64,000 nucleotides of DNA, taken from the NCBI RefSeq assembly GCF_009817885.1, contig NZ_CP041764.1:3968001-4032000 (forward strand). The letters run 5' to 3'. The position numbers and the translations under genes are program-made. Below the pieces are notes generated by a model that was given only the letters and a program-made list of their open reading frames with translations, was not told the origin of the DNA and did no database searches. Shown in pieces: positions 35,019 through 43,140 of the stretch; within the stretch, counting starts at the first letter, position 1; each line of letters opens with the position of its first letter. This stretch comes from Serratia rhizosphaerae. GTDB taxonomy: Bacteria; Pseudomonadota; Gammaproteobacteria; Enterobacterales; Enterobacteriaceae.

Positions 35019-36064
35019 AACGGGTCTCCGGATGCGACGACGTCAGACGGCGCCGCACTGTGCGGTGTCGCCTGACGCATGATGATTTCCATAACGGCGA
35101 TGGCGCCGATGCTGGACAGCGGCCGGGCGGGATCCTCATCCACCAGCAGCGCGTCGGCGGTGAAAAAGGGATCGGCGGCGATCAGCGCGGCCAGCGCCTG
35201 CTGCAGGATTGGTTTGCCGCTGATGACCACGCGGGTATCCGGCGTCAGCGCCAGCGCCCGGCTCTGTTTCATCGCCTGAATATCGGCGCAGAGCGTGACG
35301 CCCAGTAAATAGCTGGCCTTCTGGTCGTGGGTGGCATCGGTAAACAGATCCAGCAGCCGTACCGAGAAGCAGGCGCGCGACAGGCCGGTATGCCGGCAGG
35401 CTTCGGCGCCCTGCAGCAGATAGTCGCGATCCAGCCGGGCGGCGAACTGCCGGTTCAGTGAGCCGGCCAGCAGGGTGTGGTGGGTCAGCACATCCAGTAA
35501 CTCGCCGGCCATGGTGGTGGCGCAGGCGGCAATACGCTGCTGACGGTCGATTTTGACGAACTTTGAGTGTGAGCCGGGCAGCACGATCACCGCAGGGCCG
35601 TGCACGGCGTGTAATGCCAGCAGGCCGAAGGTTTCCGCCTCTTCACCGCGCATCACATCCATCATATCGAGGTTGGCGAGGTTAACCTGCGGCAGGGCGT
35701 TTTTTACGCCGGGAATAAACCAGATCGGCTGCGGCGCAATGGCCGGAATATGCCGCGCCACCGCGCCGTTCGCCAGCTGTTCAACGTCGACCGGTGCGCT
35801 CAGGTGGGGGATCGGGCAGAGCCCGACATCGGCGGTGATCATGCCGGACGCCACGATCGCGCAGCGATCGAGCGTACAGTTTTCAGCCTGCGCCAGCGCA
35901 CGATCCAAGGCGTCTTTAATCCCGGCGGTGAGCGTTGCCAGATTGCCGCTTTTGGCGCTGTCGCGCACCCCGACCGCCGCACAGGCGTCGGCGATGATCC
36001 TTTTATCCTGCCAGATACGCACCCGGGTATTGGTGGTACCGGAATCAATGGTGACGATGAACAT
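35015..36064 (-). CDS. dgoK: 2-dehydro-3-deoxygalactonokinase (DgoK-type)
   Basis: A 349-aa sugar acid kinase with the actin-like ATPase fold: M-F-I-V-T-I-D-S-G-T-T-N-T-R-V-R phosphate-binding start, V-A-S-G-M-I near residue 72, M-R-G-E-E-A-E-T-F-G and V-L-P-G-S-H-S-K-F-V-K in the middle. It phosphorylates 2-keto-3-deoxygalactonate at C6. It is first in the operon, divergent from an IclR-type regulator. About 45 C-terminal residues include a serine/alanine-rich tail. Confidence 0.88.
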   Translation of the reverse strand: MFIVTIDSGTTNTRVRIWQDKRIIADACAAVGVRDSAKSGNLATLTAGIKDALDRALAQAENCTLDRCAIVASGMITADVGLCPIPHLSAPVDVEQLANGAVARHIPAIAPQPIWFIPGVKNALPQVNLANLDMMDVMRGEEAETFGLLALHAVHGPAVIVLPGSHSKFVKIDRQQRIAACATTMAGELLDVLTHHTLLAGSLNRQFAARLDRDYLLQGAEACRHTGLSRACFSVRLLDLFTDATHDQKASYLLGVTLCADIQAMKQSRALALTPDTRVVISGKPILQQALAALIAADPFFTADALLVDEDPARPLSSIGAIAVMEIIMRQATPHSAAPSDVVASGDPL

Positions 36065-36091
36065 GTCGCTTCCTTAGTGGCTGGAATTTCG

Positions 36092-36143
36092 GAACGTCAT
36101 TCCTTTTAATTAGACTATTTTTTATAAATAGGAATGTCATTCC
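36092..36143. promoter_or_regulatory. Paired operator for the IclR-type regulator
   Basis: Two copies of GGAA[CT]GTCATTCC, at 36092-36104 and 36131-36143, 39 bp apart (near four helical turns), between the divergent dgoK and IclR genes. The second is a perfect GGAAT-GTC-ATTCC palindrome. Likely repressor or activator sites for the six-gene operon. Confidence 0.7.
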
Positions 36144-36287
36144 GTTTTTTGTCGATTGGTGAAGGGGGTCACAAACAGCAGGCAGCGAAAGTCAGGTTCG
36201 GATGTCAATATACTGAAAACAAACGAATTTTGTAGGATGTGGCATTACGGCTACAATAACGGAAATTTTTCGAATGGGAGTAACGGG

Positions 36288-37058
36288 ATGTCAGGTAGCG
36301 AGAGCACGAACTCTTCCAGCATTGATAAGGTTTTAACGCTGTTGGAAGAAATAGGAGACCATCCCGAAGGCATATCGCTGGCGGCGTTGGTCAAGCGTAC
36401 CCAGATAGCGAAAACGACCGGATTCCGCATCCTGGAAACCCTCAAGGAGCGGCAGTATGTGATGCTGGACAGCGCGACGGAGCGCTATCATCTGGATCTG
36501 AAAAGTCTGGAACTGGGGATAAAAGGATTAATGAATGTGAACCTGGTTGAGGTTTCCATTCCGTACCTGAAGAAGCTTTCCGCCAAAACTGAAGAAACCT
36601 GTTTTCTGGGCGTCTACAACGACGGCCACGTGGTCTACCTGTACAAAAGCGAAGGGACGCTCTCCATCCAGACCAACGCACAGCTGGGTGCGCGTCTGCC
36701 GGCCTACTGCACCGGGATTGGCAAGGCGCTGCTGGCCTTCCAGCCGCAGGAAGAAATCGACCGCGTGCTCAGCAAACCGCTGACGGCGTTTACCGAGAAA
36801 ACGCTGGTCGACCGCGTGGCGCTGTATGAGGTGCTGGCGGATATTCGCCTGAAAGGCTACTCCCTCGATAACGAAGAGAACGAAGAGGGGCTGACCTGCG
36901 TGGCGCACCCGATCTTCAACTATACCGGCAGCGTGGTCGGCGCGCTGAGCGTCGCGGGGCCGACGCACCGTATGCAGCGTAAAATCGAGCGGGTTAACCA
37001 GGAGCTGGAGCAGGTCTGCTCATTGATTTCCCGCCGTCTGGGCTACCTGGGGAAATAG
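36288..37058 (+). CDS. IclR-family regulator of the amino-sugar-acid-type operon
   Basis: A 256-aa regulator: short serine/asparagine-rich lead, winged HTH (S-L-A-A-L-V-K-R-T-Q-I-A-K-T-T-G-F-R-I, about residues 28-46), then the GAF-like ligand domain with A-R-L-P-A-Y-C-T-G-I-G-K-A-L-L-A and C-V-A-H-P-I-F-N-Y. ATG 36288 has GGGAG in place; a longer frame upstream crosses the operators and is rejected. It is divergent from dgoK and almost certainly controls the operon through the paired GGAAYGTCATTCC sites. Confidence 0.88.
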   Translation: MSGSESTNSSSIDKVLTLLEEIGDHPEGISLAALVKRTQIAKTTGFRILETLKERQYVMLDSATERYHLDLKSLELGIKGLMNVNLVEVSIPYLKKLSAKTEETCFLGVYNDGHVVYLYKSEGTLSIQTNAQLGARLPAYCTGIGKALLAFQPQEEIDRVLSKPLTAFTEKTLVDRVALYEVLADIRLKGYSLDNEENEEGLTCVAHPIFNYTGSVVGALSVAGPTHRMQRKIERVNQELEQVCSLISRRLGYLGK

Positions 37059-37308
37059 GTTTTTCCCGCTGCGGATGCTTGCGGCACGGTTAACGCCGTG
37101 CCGTTTGCGAAGGGTCGGCATGGTTAACGAGAACGCCCGGCAGGACGTGCTGAATGATGTTGATGGCCGCAGTACAGGCGGCAGAAACTACCGTTAGCGC
37201 AATATTTGTACATACTGTGTAAAGCCGGGCAGTGTTTCCCGGATGCGCTGAAGGCCCGCCGGCGCTTCATGCGTTATTTATCAGGTTGTATAACATAAGG
37301 ATTGCGCT

Positions 37309-37746
37309 ATGCGTTGGCCTAAACACACCTTGGTAATCTGCACCGCCGCGATGTTATCCCTTCCCACCTTTTTTGCTCAGGCGCACGGCGATAAGCGCGG
37401 CGTCGACAGCGAAACGCTGCTGGAATCGGAACACGCCTGGGACGGTACGCGATATTCCGCCTATCCGCAGGGCACTCCGCAGCTTTCGGTGCTGAAGATC
37501 ACCATTGCTCCCAACAGCAGCCTGGACTGGCATCAGCATCCGATCCCGAATGCCGCCTATGTACAGAGCGGCGTGGTGACGATAGAGAAGAAATCCAGCG
37601 GGGAAAAACGACAGGTCACCGCTGGCGAGGTGTTGCCCGAAGTGGTAGATATTGCCCATCGCGGCTATACCACCCAAGAGGGCGCGGTGCTGATTGTGTT
37701 TTACGCCGGCAAGAAGGGCGTGCCGCTGTCGGAGGCGGTTGAATAA
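37309..37746 (+). CDS. Exported cupin-domain protein
   Basis: A 145-aa protein with a signal peptide (M-R-W-P-K-H-T-L, hydrophobic core, cleavage near F-F-A-Q-A-H) and one cupin domain. Metal-type residues H-Q-H-P appear near residue 83 (D-W-H-Q-H-P-I-P-N-A-A-Y) in the first cupin motif, with a second motif around D-I-A-H-R-G. It would act in the periplasm. Family members are usually unannotated. About 250 bp before it (37059-37308) holds no gene. Confidence 0.75.
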   Translation: MRWPKHTLVICTAAMLSLPTFFAQAHGDKRGVDSETLLESEHAWDGTRYSAYPQGTPQLSVLKITIAPNSSLDWHQHPIPNAAYVQSGVVTIEKKSSGEKRQVTAGEVLPEVVDIAHRGYTTQEGAVLIVFYAGKKGVPLSEAVE

Positions 37747-37884
37747 TAGATCTTGCCGGCCCCCGTGGAATAGTGATAACCCAGACGACCTCAACGCCTC
37801 CTCACCCTGTTGTGGCGGGGAGTGAGGCATCCATCACTAACCGGATCCCAGACCCGGCAAGCTTGAGAAATTTCACCCGTACGG

Positions 37885-38409
37885 TTACTGCTTCACCCAA
37901 ACGAGCCGATCGATCTGGAAGCCTAGCTTCTGAGCCGTTTTCAGGTAATCCTGCTTAACGGCATCAGGCAGGGTCGGTGTGCGCGACAGCAGCCACAGAT
38001 AGTCACGGTTTGGGCCGCTGACCAGTGCGTATTGATAATTATCGTCCAGTCTAAGGACGTTATAGCCGCCGTAAAAGGGGCCAAAAAACGAAACCTTCAA
38101 CGCGGCGACGGTGGGTATACCGGTAAAATAGGCTTTGCCTTTGCTCTCTTTCCATGTGTTTTTCACCGGATCATAGCCACGATTAAGCACGCTAATGCCC
38201 TCATCGCTGCGCTTGCCGTATGTGGCGGTCACCTGCTCCAGCCCGCGTTCGAAACGGTTTTCCAGACGAGCAACTTCGTACCATTTTCCCAGATATCGAT
38301 TGGCATCAAAGCCGCTGATGGGCTGAACACCTTTCGGTGGCGTAGGGGATTGACAGGCAACCAGGGTCAAGGCAATAGCAATGCCGGTCGCAACGGGCCA
38401 TAGTTTCAT
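37885..38409 (-). CDS. blc: Outer-membrane lipoprotein Blc (bacterial lipocalin)
   Basis: A 174-aa lipocalin with a lipoprotein signal peptide whose lipobox is L-V-A-C (Cys19), followed by the lipocalin motif N-R-Y-L-G-K-W-Y-E-V-A-R-L-E-N-R-F-E-R-G and the second motif Y-A-L-V-S-G-P-N-R-D-Y-L-W-L-L-S-R-T-P. Blc binds lysophospholipids and fatty acids and is anchored in the outer membrane. Start ATG 38407-38409. It is divergent from an MlrA-like regulator. Confidence 0.93.
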   Translation of the reverse strand: MKLWPVATGIAIALTLVACQSPTPPKGVQPISGFDANRYLGKWYEVARLENRFERGLEQVTATYGKRSDEGISVLNRGYDPVKNTWKESKGKAYFTGIPTVAALKVSFFGPFYGGYNVLRLDDNYQYALVSGPNRDYLWLLSRTPTLPDAVKQDYLKTAQKLGFQIDRLVWVKQ

Positions 38410-38528
38410 GATAGCTCCTTTCATCTGCGCGGTTGGATGTACAGCGGGGTACAAACGTTGCCGCTTTCATTCAATCCGCCATTAGTCGTAGTATATTAAG
38501 CGCACTTCTTTGTTATAAGGCTTACTTT

Positions 38529-39254
38529 ATGTCTTACTCCATAGGCGAATTTGCCCGACTTTGCGGGATAAATGCGACCACGCTACGCGCCTGGCAGCGT
38601 CGCTATGGCCTGCTAAAACCGCTGCGTACCGATGGCGGACATCGCCAGTACAGTGATGCCGATATCCAGCAGGCGCTCAAAATTCTCGACTGGGTAAAGA
38701 AAGGGGTCCCTGTCAGCCAGGTGAAACCGCTGCTGGTTCGTCCCGGCGCGCGCCAGACTGATAACTGGCTCACCCTGCAGGATAATATGCTGCAGCGGCT
38801 GAAAGAGGGAAAAATAGAGTCCCTGCGTCAGCTTATTCACGAAGCCGGACGCGACTATCCTCGCCCGGAACTGGTGGTAAACGTGCTACGCCCGCTGCGC
38901 AGCAAAGTCTCGGCCAACATCCCGGCCATCATGACCCTGCGCGAAATCCTCGATGGCATCATCCTTTCTTACACCGCATTTTGTCTTGAAGGGGACAGAA
39001 AAGCGCCGGGCGATACCTATCTGATTACCGGTTGGCATCTGGCTGACCCTTGCGAAATCTGGCTTGAAGCGCTCAAGCGAACCGGCCAAGGGCAGCGCAT
39101 TGACGTGCTTCCCGTACCGCCAGCCACACTGGCCCCGGAAATTCTCCCGCAGCGGAAATGGCTGCTGGTTACCACCGGTAAGCTTACCTCCGCCCGCCAA
39201 AAACAGATTGACCTCTGGCAGCAGGCCGTTTCCCTCGAGGTTATCACTCTGTAA
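38529..39254 (+). CDS. MerR-family regulator, MlrA-like
   Basis: A 241-aa MerR-type regulator. The HTH (S-Y-S-I-G-E-F-A-R-L-C-G-I-N-A-T-T-L-R-A-W-Q-R-R-Y, in two blocks) and T-D-G-G-H-R-Q-Y-S-D-A-D-I are close to those of E. coli MlrA, activator of the curli regulator csgD. The C-terminal half resembles the degenerate cobalamin-binding-like region of MlrA/LitR-type proteins. Start ATG 38529. It precedes ybgA; MerR-type genes near ybgA-phrB are known in several bacteria where light controls photolyase. Target here unknown. Confidence 0.82.
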   Translation: MSYSIGEFARLCGINATTLRAWQRRYGLLKPLRTDGGHRQYSDADIQQALKILDWVKKGVPVSQVKPLLVRPGARQTDNWLTLQDNMLQRLKEGKIESLRQLIHEAGRDYPRPELVVNVLRPLRSKVSANIPAIMTLREILDGIILSYTAFCLEGDRKAPGDTYLITGWHLADPCEIWLEALKRTGQGQRIDVLPVPPATLAPEILPQRKWLLVTTGKLTSARQKQIDLWQQAVSLEVITL

Positions 39255-39689
39255 TTTCGTTTCCCGACATGCGTCCCTGGGCCTGGCAGCTTCCCGGAGA
39301 GGCTGACGGGACAGTATGTGACGCCTGAAAAATACAACGCCTGTGAATCTGGTTTTATTTCAACGTATTGAAATGTTTGAGTAATACAACAATCTTACCT
39401 GAAAACTTGTACAAATAATTGTAGTTGTGTAATTTTAGTTATGCAATGGCTCCGTTGCCCAGGCAAGATGAAGCCCATGCGTGCCATACCCTCTGTCTTC
39501 AATCGGTTTTAACGGCAAGAAGCACAATAGGTATGGCATATCCGGCGCGTCAGCCGCTCTGGCATGAGCGGTGGATGTCTCAGCAGGATGAGACATATTT
39601 GTTTAATAGAACGGAGATCACGCAATTTGGCATCATCGCAGGAACAGCCACATTTTTTATCCGAGAAACGTAGTAACGAGGGTTGCGCC
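39255..39689. other. Intergenic region between the MlrA-like gene and ybgA
   Basis: About 435 bp without a convincing gene. The 39340-39440 part is AT-rich and holds the palindrome TTGTACAA (39409-39416) followed by AATTGTAG, resembling half of the TTGTACA-type boxes reported for MlrA. This may be the promoter of ybgA under control of the upstream regulator. Confidence 0.45.
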
Positions 39690-40649
39690 ATGAAGACCTA
39701 CCCCAACATTGGGATCAGCGGATGTTTAACCGGTTCTGCCGTACGGTTTGACGGCGGACATAAACGGATGGCCTTTGTCATGGATGAGTTGGCGCGGTGG
39801 GTAACCTTCAAACCCGTTTGCCCGGAAATGGCTATCGGCCTGCCCGTACCTCGCCCGGCGCTGCGCCTGGTAAAAACCAGCGAAGGGGATATCAGTATGC
39901 GTTTCAGCCATACGCCGCACGATGATGTGACGGAAAAAATGACCGGCTTCACCGCTGAGTATCTTTCACGTCTGGGCGAGTTGTCGGGTTTTATCGTCTG
40001 CGCCAAATCGCCGAGCTGCGGGATGGAGCGCGTGCGCATTTACGATGAAAAGGGTAACCGCGGGCGTAAAGAAGGCGTTGGGCTTTTTACCGGAGCTTTA
40101 ATGGATAAATATCCGTGGCTTCCCGTTGAAGAGGATGGGCGTCTGCACGATCCGGCTCTGCGGGAAAATTTCGTTGAGCGCGTTTTTGCCCTGCATGAAC
40201 TCAATACTCTGCGGGCTGAAGGTCTGACCCGCCGTGCGTTGCTGGGTTTCCATAGTCGTTACAAACTTCAGTTGCTGGCGCATCATCAGGCGGGCTATCG
40301 TGACCTCGGGCCGTTTGTCGCTTCGCTGCACCAGTGGGAGGATCTGGACGCGTTCTTCGCGGTATACCGCGAAAAGCTAATGGCGATCCTCAAACAACCA
40401 GCCTCACGGAAAAATCACACCAACGTACTGATGCATATCCAAGGTTATTTCCGTAATCAACTGAATGCTCGCCAGCGCGGCGAGCTACGTGACGTGATCC
40501 TCCACTACCGCGCCGGGCTGTTGCCGATACTGGCTCCGCTGACCCTGCTGAAACACTATCTGGCCGAATATCCGGATCGTTATTTGTTGACGCAGAACTA
40601 CTTTGATCCCTACCCGAAAGACTTAGCCTTGCGTTTGATGATCAATTGA
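39690..40649 (+). CDS. ybgA: YbgA-like protein (DUF523 + DUF1722)
   Basis: A 319-aa protein with an N-terminal DUF523 domain holding conserved cysteines (I-S-G-C-L-T-G-S-A-V-R-F-D-G-G-H, V-C-P-E-M-A-I-G-L-P-V-P-R and A-K-S-P-S-C-G-M) and a C-terminal DUF1722 helical domain (F-H-S-R-Y-K-L-Q-L-L-A-H; H-Y-L-A-E-Y-P). E. coli YbgA covers only DUF1722 and sits next to the photolyase gene phrB; two-domain forms are common elsewhere. DUF523-DUF1722 proteins have been linked to thiouracil desulfuration. Start ATG 39690. No photolyase gene follows. Function uncertain. Confidence 0.85.
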   Translation: MKTYPNIGISGCLTGSAVRFDGGHKRMAFVMDELARWVTFKPVCPEMAIGLPVPRPALRLVKTSEGDISMRFSHTPHDDVTEKMTGFTAEYLSRLGELSGFIVCAKSPSCGMERVRIYDEKGNRGRKEGVGLFTGALMDKYPWLPVEEDGRLHDPALRENFVERVFALHELNTLRAEGLTRRALLGFHSRYKLQLLAHHQAGYRDLGPFVASLHQWEDLDAFFAVYREKLMAILKQPASRKNHTNVLMHIQGYFRNQLNARQRGELRDVILHYRAGLLPILAPLTLLKHYLAEYPDRYLLTQNYFDPYPKDLALRLMIN

Positions 40650-40796
40650 CGAGGCAGGATATCTTTATCAAGGAGCCCGTGTGCGGGTCAGTGTCAGCGC
40701 GGTGCTGTTGTACAGGAGAGGTAATAGTGGACAGCTTTGCTATCGTGATGAACGATTGAACCTGTCTGGTTTAGCGTCTGCAATACGTTATCAAGC

Positions 40797-40831
40797 AAAA
40801 AGCCCGCTTAAGTTTCCTTAAGCGGGCTTTT
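40797..40831 (-). terminator. Terminator of the second tRNA-Asn
   Basis: AAGCCCGCTTAAG/CTTAAGCGGGCTT stem with A and T tracts; almost identical to 20314-20348. Confidence 0.9.
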
Positions 40832-40838
40832 CTGAATA

Positions 40839-40914
40839 TGGCTCCTCTGACTGGACTCGAACCAGTGACATACGGATTAACAGTCCGCCGTTCTACCGAC
40901 TGAACTACAGAGGA
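40839..40914 (-). tRNA. tRNA-Asn(GTT), second copy
   Basis: 76 nt, identical to 20356-20431, with the same encoded CCA, GTT anticodon and downstream hairpin. The two copies are 20.5 kb apart and in the same orientation. Confidence 0.97.
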
Positions 40915-41076
40915 ATCGTGTGAACGGAGCGAATCATAGCGAGCCGTCGCAGGCATGTCAAAGGGGGAATACGCATTCTGTGACCGTTTGCTTACAGAAT
41001 GCGCAATTGCTTGAGTTTTTTGCAGATTTAGCGCATTTCACCGCCAAAATGCCGGCCCTGTATCGGGGCACAGCCG

Positions 41077-41763
41077 TCAGGATGCGGCGACGCCGCGATA
41101 AATCCGCTGGGGGCGGCCGACCTTGCCGTACACCATCTCCGCCGTCAGCTGCTGGTGCGCACTGCAAAACTCCAGGTAGCGGCGGGCGGTGGTGCGGCTC
41201 AGCCCCAGTTGCTGCGCCACGCTTTCGGCGGTGTGGCGGATGGCCGGGTCGGCGAACAGCTCGCGCACCTTGGCCAGCGTCAGCGCGTCGATGCCCGCCG
41301 GCAGCGTCGCCTGCCGCTCGCTGCGGGCATAGGTGTTGAACATCTCGTCAATGCGCTGCTGGCTGACGCGGGTTTTGCCCTTCAGCGCCTGCCGCCGCTG
41401 GCTGAAGCGCTGCAGGGTCTGCGTCAGCCGGTCGTAGGCCAGCGGTTTAATCAGATAGTCGAACACGCCGTAGCGCAGCGCTTCGGCCACCGTATCCATA
41501 TCGCTGGCGGCGGTGATAAACACAATGCCGCCGCCGTAGCCCTGCAGCGTCAGCTCGCGCAGCAGCTCAATGCCGCGGCCGTCGGGCAGAAAATTGTCCA
41601 GCAGGATCAGATCGGGTTTAAAGCGTTCGCACATTGCGCGCGCCTGCGCCAGGTTGCCCGCCAGCCACATCTGCCGGCAGTTGCCGTGCTGCCTGATAAA
41701 CTCGGCGTGCATCTCCGCCAGCGGCGTTTCGTCCTCAACGATTAAGATATTCAGCCATTCCAT
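41077..41763 (-). CDS. dpiA: Citrate-type response regulator (DpiA/CitB family)
   Basis: A 228-aa two-component regulator. The receiver domain has the acidic pair in I-V-E-D-E-T, the phospho-acceptor aspartate in L-I-L-L-D-N-F-L-P-D-G (about residue 57) and K in Y-L-I-K-P-L. The C-terminal HTH (S-V-A-Q-Q-L-G-L-S-R-T-T-A-R-R-Y-L-E-F) is the CitB type. ATG 41761-41763 follows AGGGGGAG; upstream codons are not part of the family. It is divergent from citC and should activate the citrate operon. The sensor kinase gene (dpiB/citA), normally just before it, is not here. Confidence 0.9.
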   Translation of the reverse strand: MEWLNILIVEDETPLAEMHAEFIRQHGNCRQMWLAGNLAQARAMCERFKPDLILLDNFLPDGRGIELLRELTLQGYGGGIVFITAASDMDTVAEALRYGVFDYLIKPLAYDRLTQTLQRFSQRRQALKGKTRVSQQRIDEMFNTYARSERQATLPAGIDALTLAKVRELFADPAIRHTAESVAQQLGLSRTTARRYLEFCSAHQQLTAEMVYGKVGRPQRIYRGVAAS

Positions 41764-41902
41764 ATGCTCCCCCTGATGAAATAACGCTTTAGCTGAAGGT
41801 AATGGATCTTCTGGCATTGGAGCGCCGTGCCAGATCAATAAAAGCGATAAAAATAATTAAGCAAATAAAAACCATTAAATAACTTATTAATCGCCAACGC
41901 TT

Positions 41903-41918
41903 TGTGAATTAGGTCAAT
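41903..41918. promoter_or_regulatory. CRP-like site upstream of citC
   Basis: TGTGA-N6-TCAAT, matching 8 of 10 core positions of the CRP site TGTGA-N6-TCACA, in the AT-rich dpiA-citC intergenic region (41764-42069). The region also contains several TTAAT/ATTAA strings of the kind bound by CitB-type regulators. Confidence 0.4.
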
Positions 41919-42069
41919 TATTGCCGTAATAATTCCATTTACCATAATTTCCAGCTTACCTCTTTATTGTTATCTCCGGCGTAAAGTGATGGTTTCTAAG
42001 ATGTTATTTCGCCAGGTTGTTAACTTTATCCGGTGTTTGTATTTGAATTGTTATATTAGCGAGCGAGTT

Positions 42070-43140
42070 ATGTTGGCGGGCACCATATTTAATCGAGTCT
42101 ACAGAACAGAGCATCAGGCCATTGCCGATATTCGCGCATTCCTGCGCGCCAATGACCTGAATATTGATACGACGGTGGAAGTGTTTATTACCGTTACGCA
42201 GAACGATAAATTGATGGCCTGCGGCGGCATCGCCGGCAATATTATTAAATGCGTCGCCATTAGCCCGCAAATGCGCGGCGAAGGGCTGGCGCTGTCGCTG
42301 GCGACCGAACTGGTCAATCTGGCGTACGAACGCCATCACAGCCAGCTGTTCATCTATACCAAAACGCAAAACGAAGGCCTGTTCCGCCAGTGCGGCTTTT
42401 ACCCGATCGCCGATGTGCCGGGCATTGTGGTGCTGATGGAAAACAGCCCGTGCCGCCTGCAGCGCTATGCGGCGCGGCTGGCAACGCAGCGCCGGCCGGG
42501 CGAGGTGATCGGCAGTATCGTGATGAATGCCAACCCGTTCACCCGCGGTCACCAGTATCTGATCCGCCGCGCCGCCGCGCAGTGCGACTGGCTGCACCTG
42601 TTTCTGGTGCGTGAAGACACCTCGCGTTTTCCCTATGAAGACCGGCGCCGGCTGGTGATGCAGGGCAGTCGCGACATCGCCAACCTGACGGTGCACGAAG
42701 GTTCGCAGTATGTGATCTCGCGCGCCACTTTCCCCTGTTACTTCATCAAGGAGCAGGGAGTGGCCGACGACTGCTACACCGAAATCGATTTAAAAATCTT
42801 CCGCCAGTATCTGGCGCCGGCGCTGGGCATTACCCACCGCTTCGTCGGCAATGAGCCTTTCTGCGCCGTCACGGCGAAATATAACCGCGATATGCGCCAC
42901 TGGCTGGAAACGCCGGCGCTGCCCAGCCCGCCGATCCAGCTGGTGGAGATTGAACGGCTGCAGTATCAGGGCACCGCCATCTCCGCCTCCTGGGTACGCA
43001 AACTGCTGGCCGCCGGCGATTTCCACGCCGCCGCGCCGCTGGTGCCGGAAGACACCCTTTACTACCTGCAGGATCTGCAGGCGCGACGCCAGTCTAACGC
43101 GGCGTCGCCGGAATTTGAGTCCGCACAATCAGGTGAATGA
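42070..43140 (+). CDS. citC: [Citrate [pro-3S]-lyase] ligase
   Basis: A 356-aa enzyme that acetylates the thiol of the citrate lyase prosthetic group with ATP, activating the lyase. It has an N-terminal GNAT-like domain (V-E-V-F-I-T-V-T, A-C-G-G-I-A-G-N-I-I-K-C-V-A-I-S) and a C-terminal nucleotidyltransferase domain with G-S-I-V-M-N-A-N-P-F-T-R-G-H (H-x-G-H-type site) and R-F-P-Y-E-D-R. It aligns end to end with E. coli CitC, which fixes the start at ATG 42070; 28 extra upstream codons are dropped. First gene of citCDEFXG; its stop overlaps the citD start. Confidence 0.94.
   Translation: MLAGTIFNRVYRTEHQAIADIRAFLRANDLNIDTTVEVFITVTQNDKLMACGGIAGNIIKCVAISPQMRGEGLALSLATELVNLAYERHHSQLFIYTKTQNEGLFRQCGFYPIADVPGIVVLMENSPCRLQRYAARLATQRRPGEVIGSIVMNANPFTRGHQYLIRRAAAQCDWLHLFLVREDTSRFPYEDRRRLVMQGSRDIANLTVHEGSQYVISRATFPCYFIKEQGVADDCYTEIDLKIFRQYLAPALGITHRFVGNEPFCAVTAKYNRDMRHWLETPALPSPPIQLVEIERLQYQGTAISASWVRKLLAAGDFHAAAPLVPEDTLYYLQDLQARRQSNAASPEFESAQSGE

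Noticed and set aside
20356..40914. Genomic island integrated at tRNA-Asn
   Set aside because: No integrase or other mobility gene, both tRNAs are complete, and the inner genes (sotB, amn, yeeO) are core enterobacterial genes.
41764..41838. Remnant of a dpiB C-terminus before dpiA
   Set aside because: The 25 in-frame codons upstream of the dpiA start show no kinase motif; too short to support.
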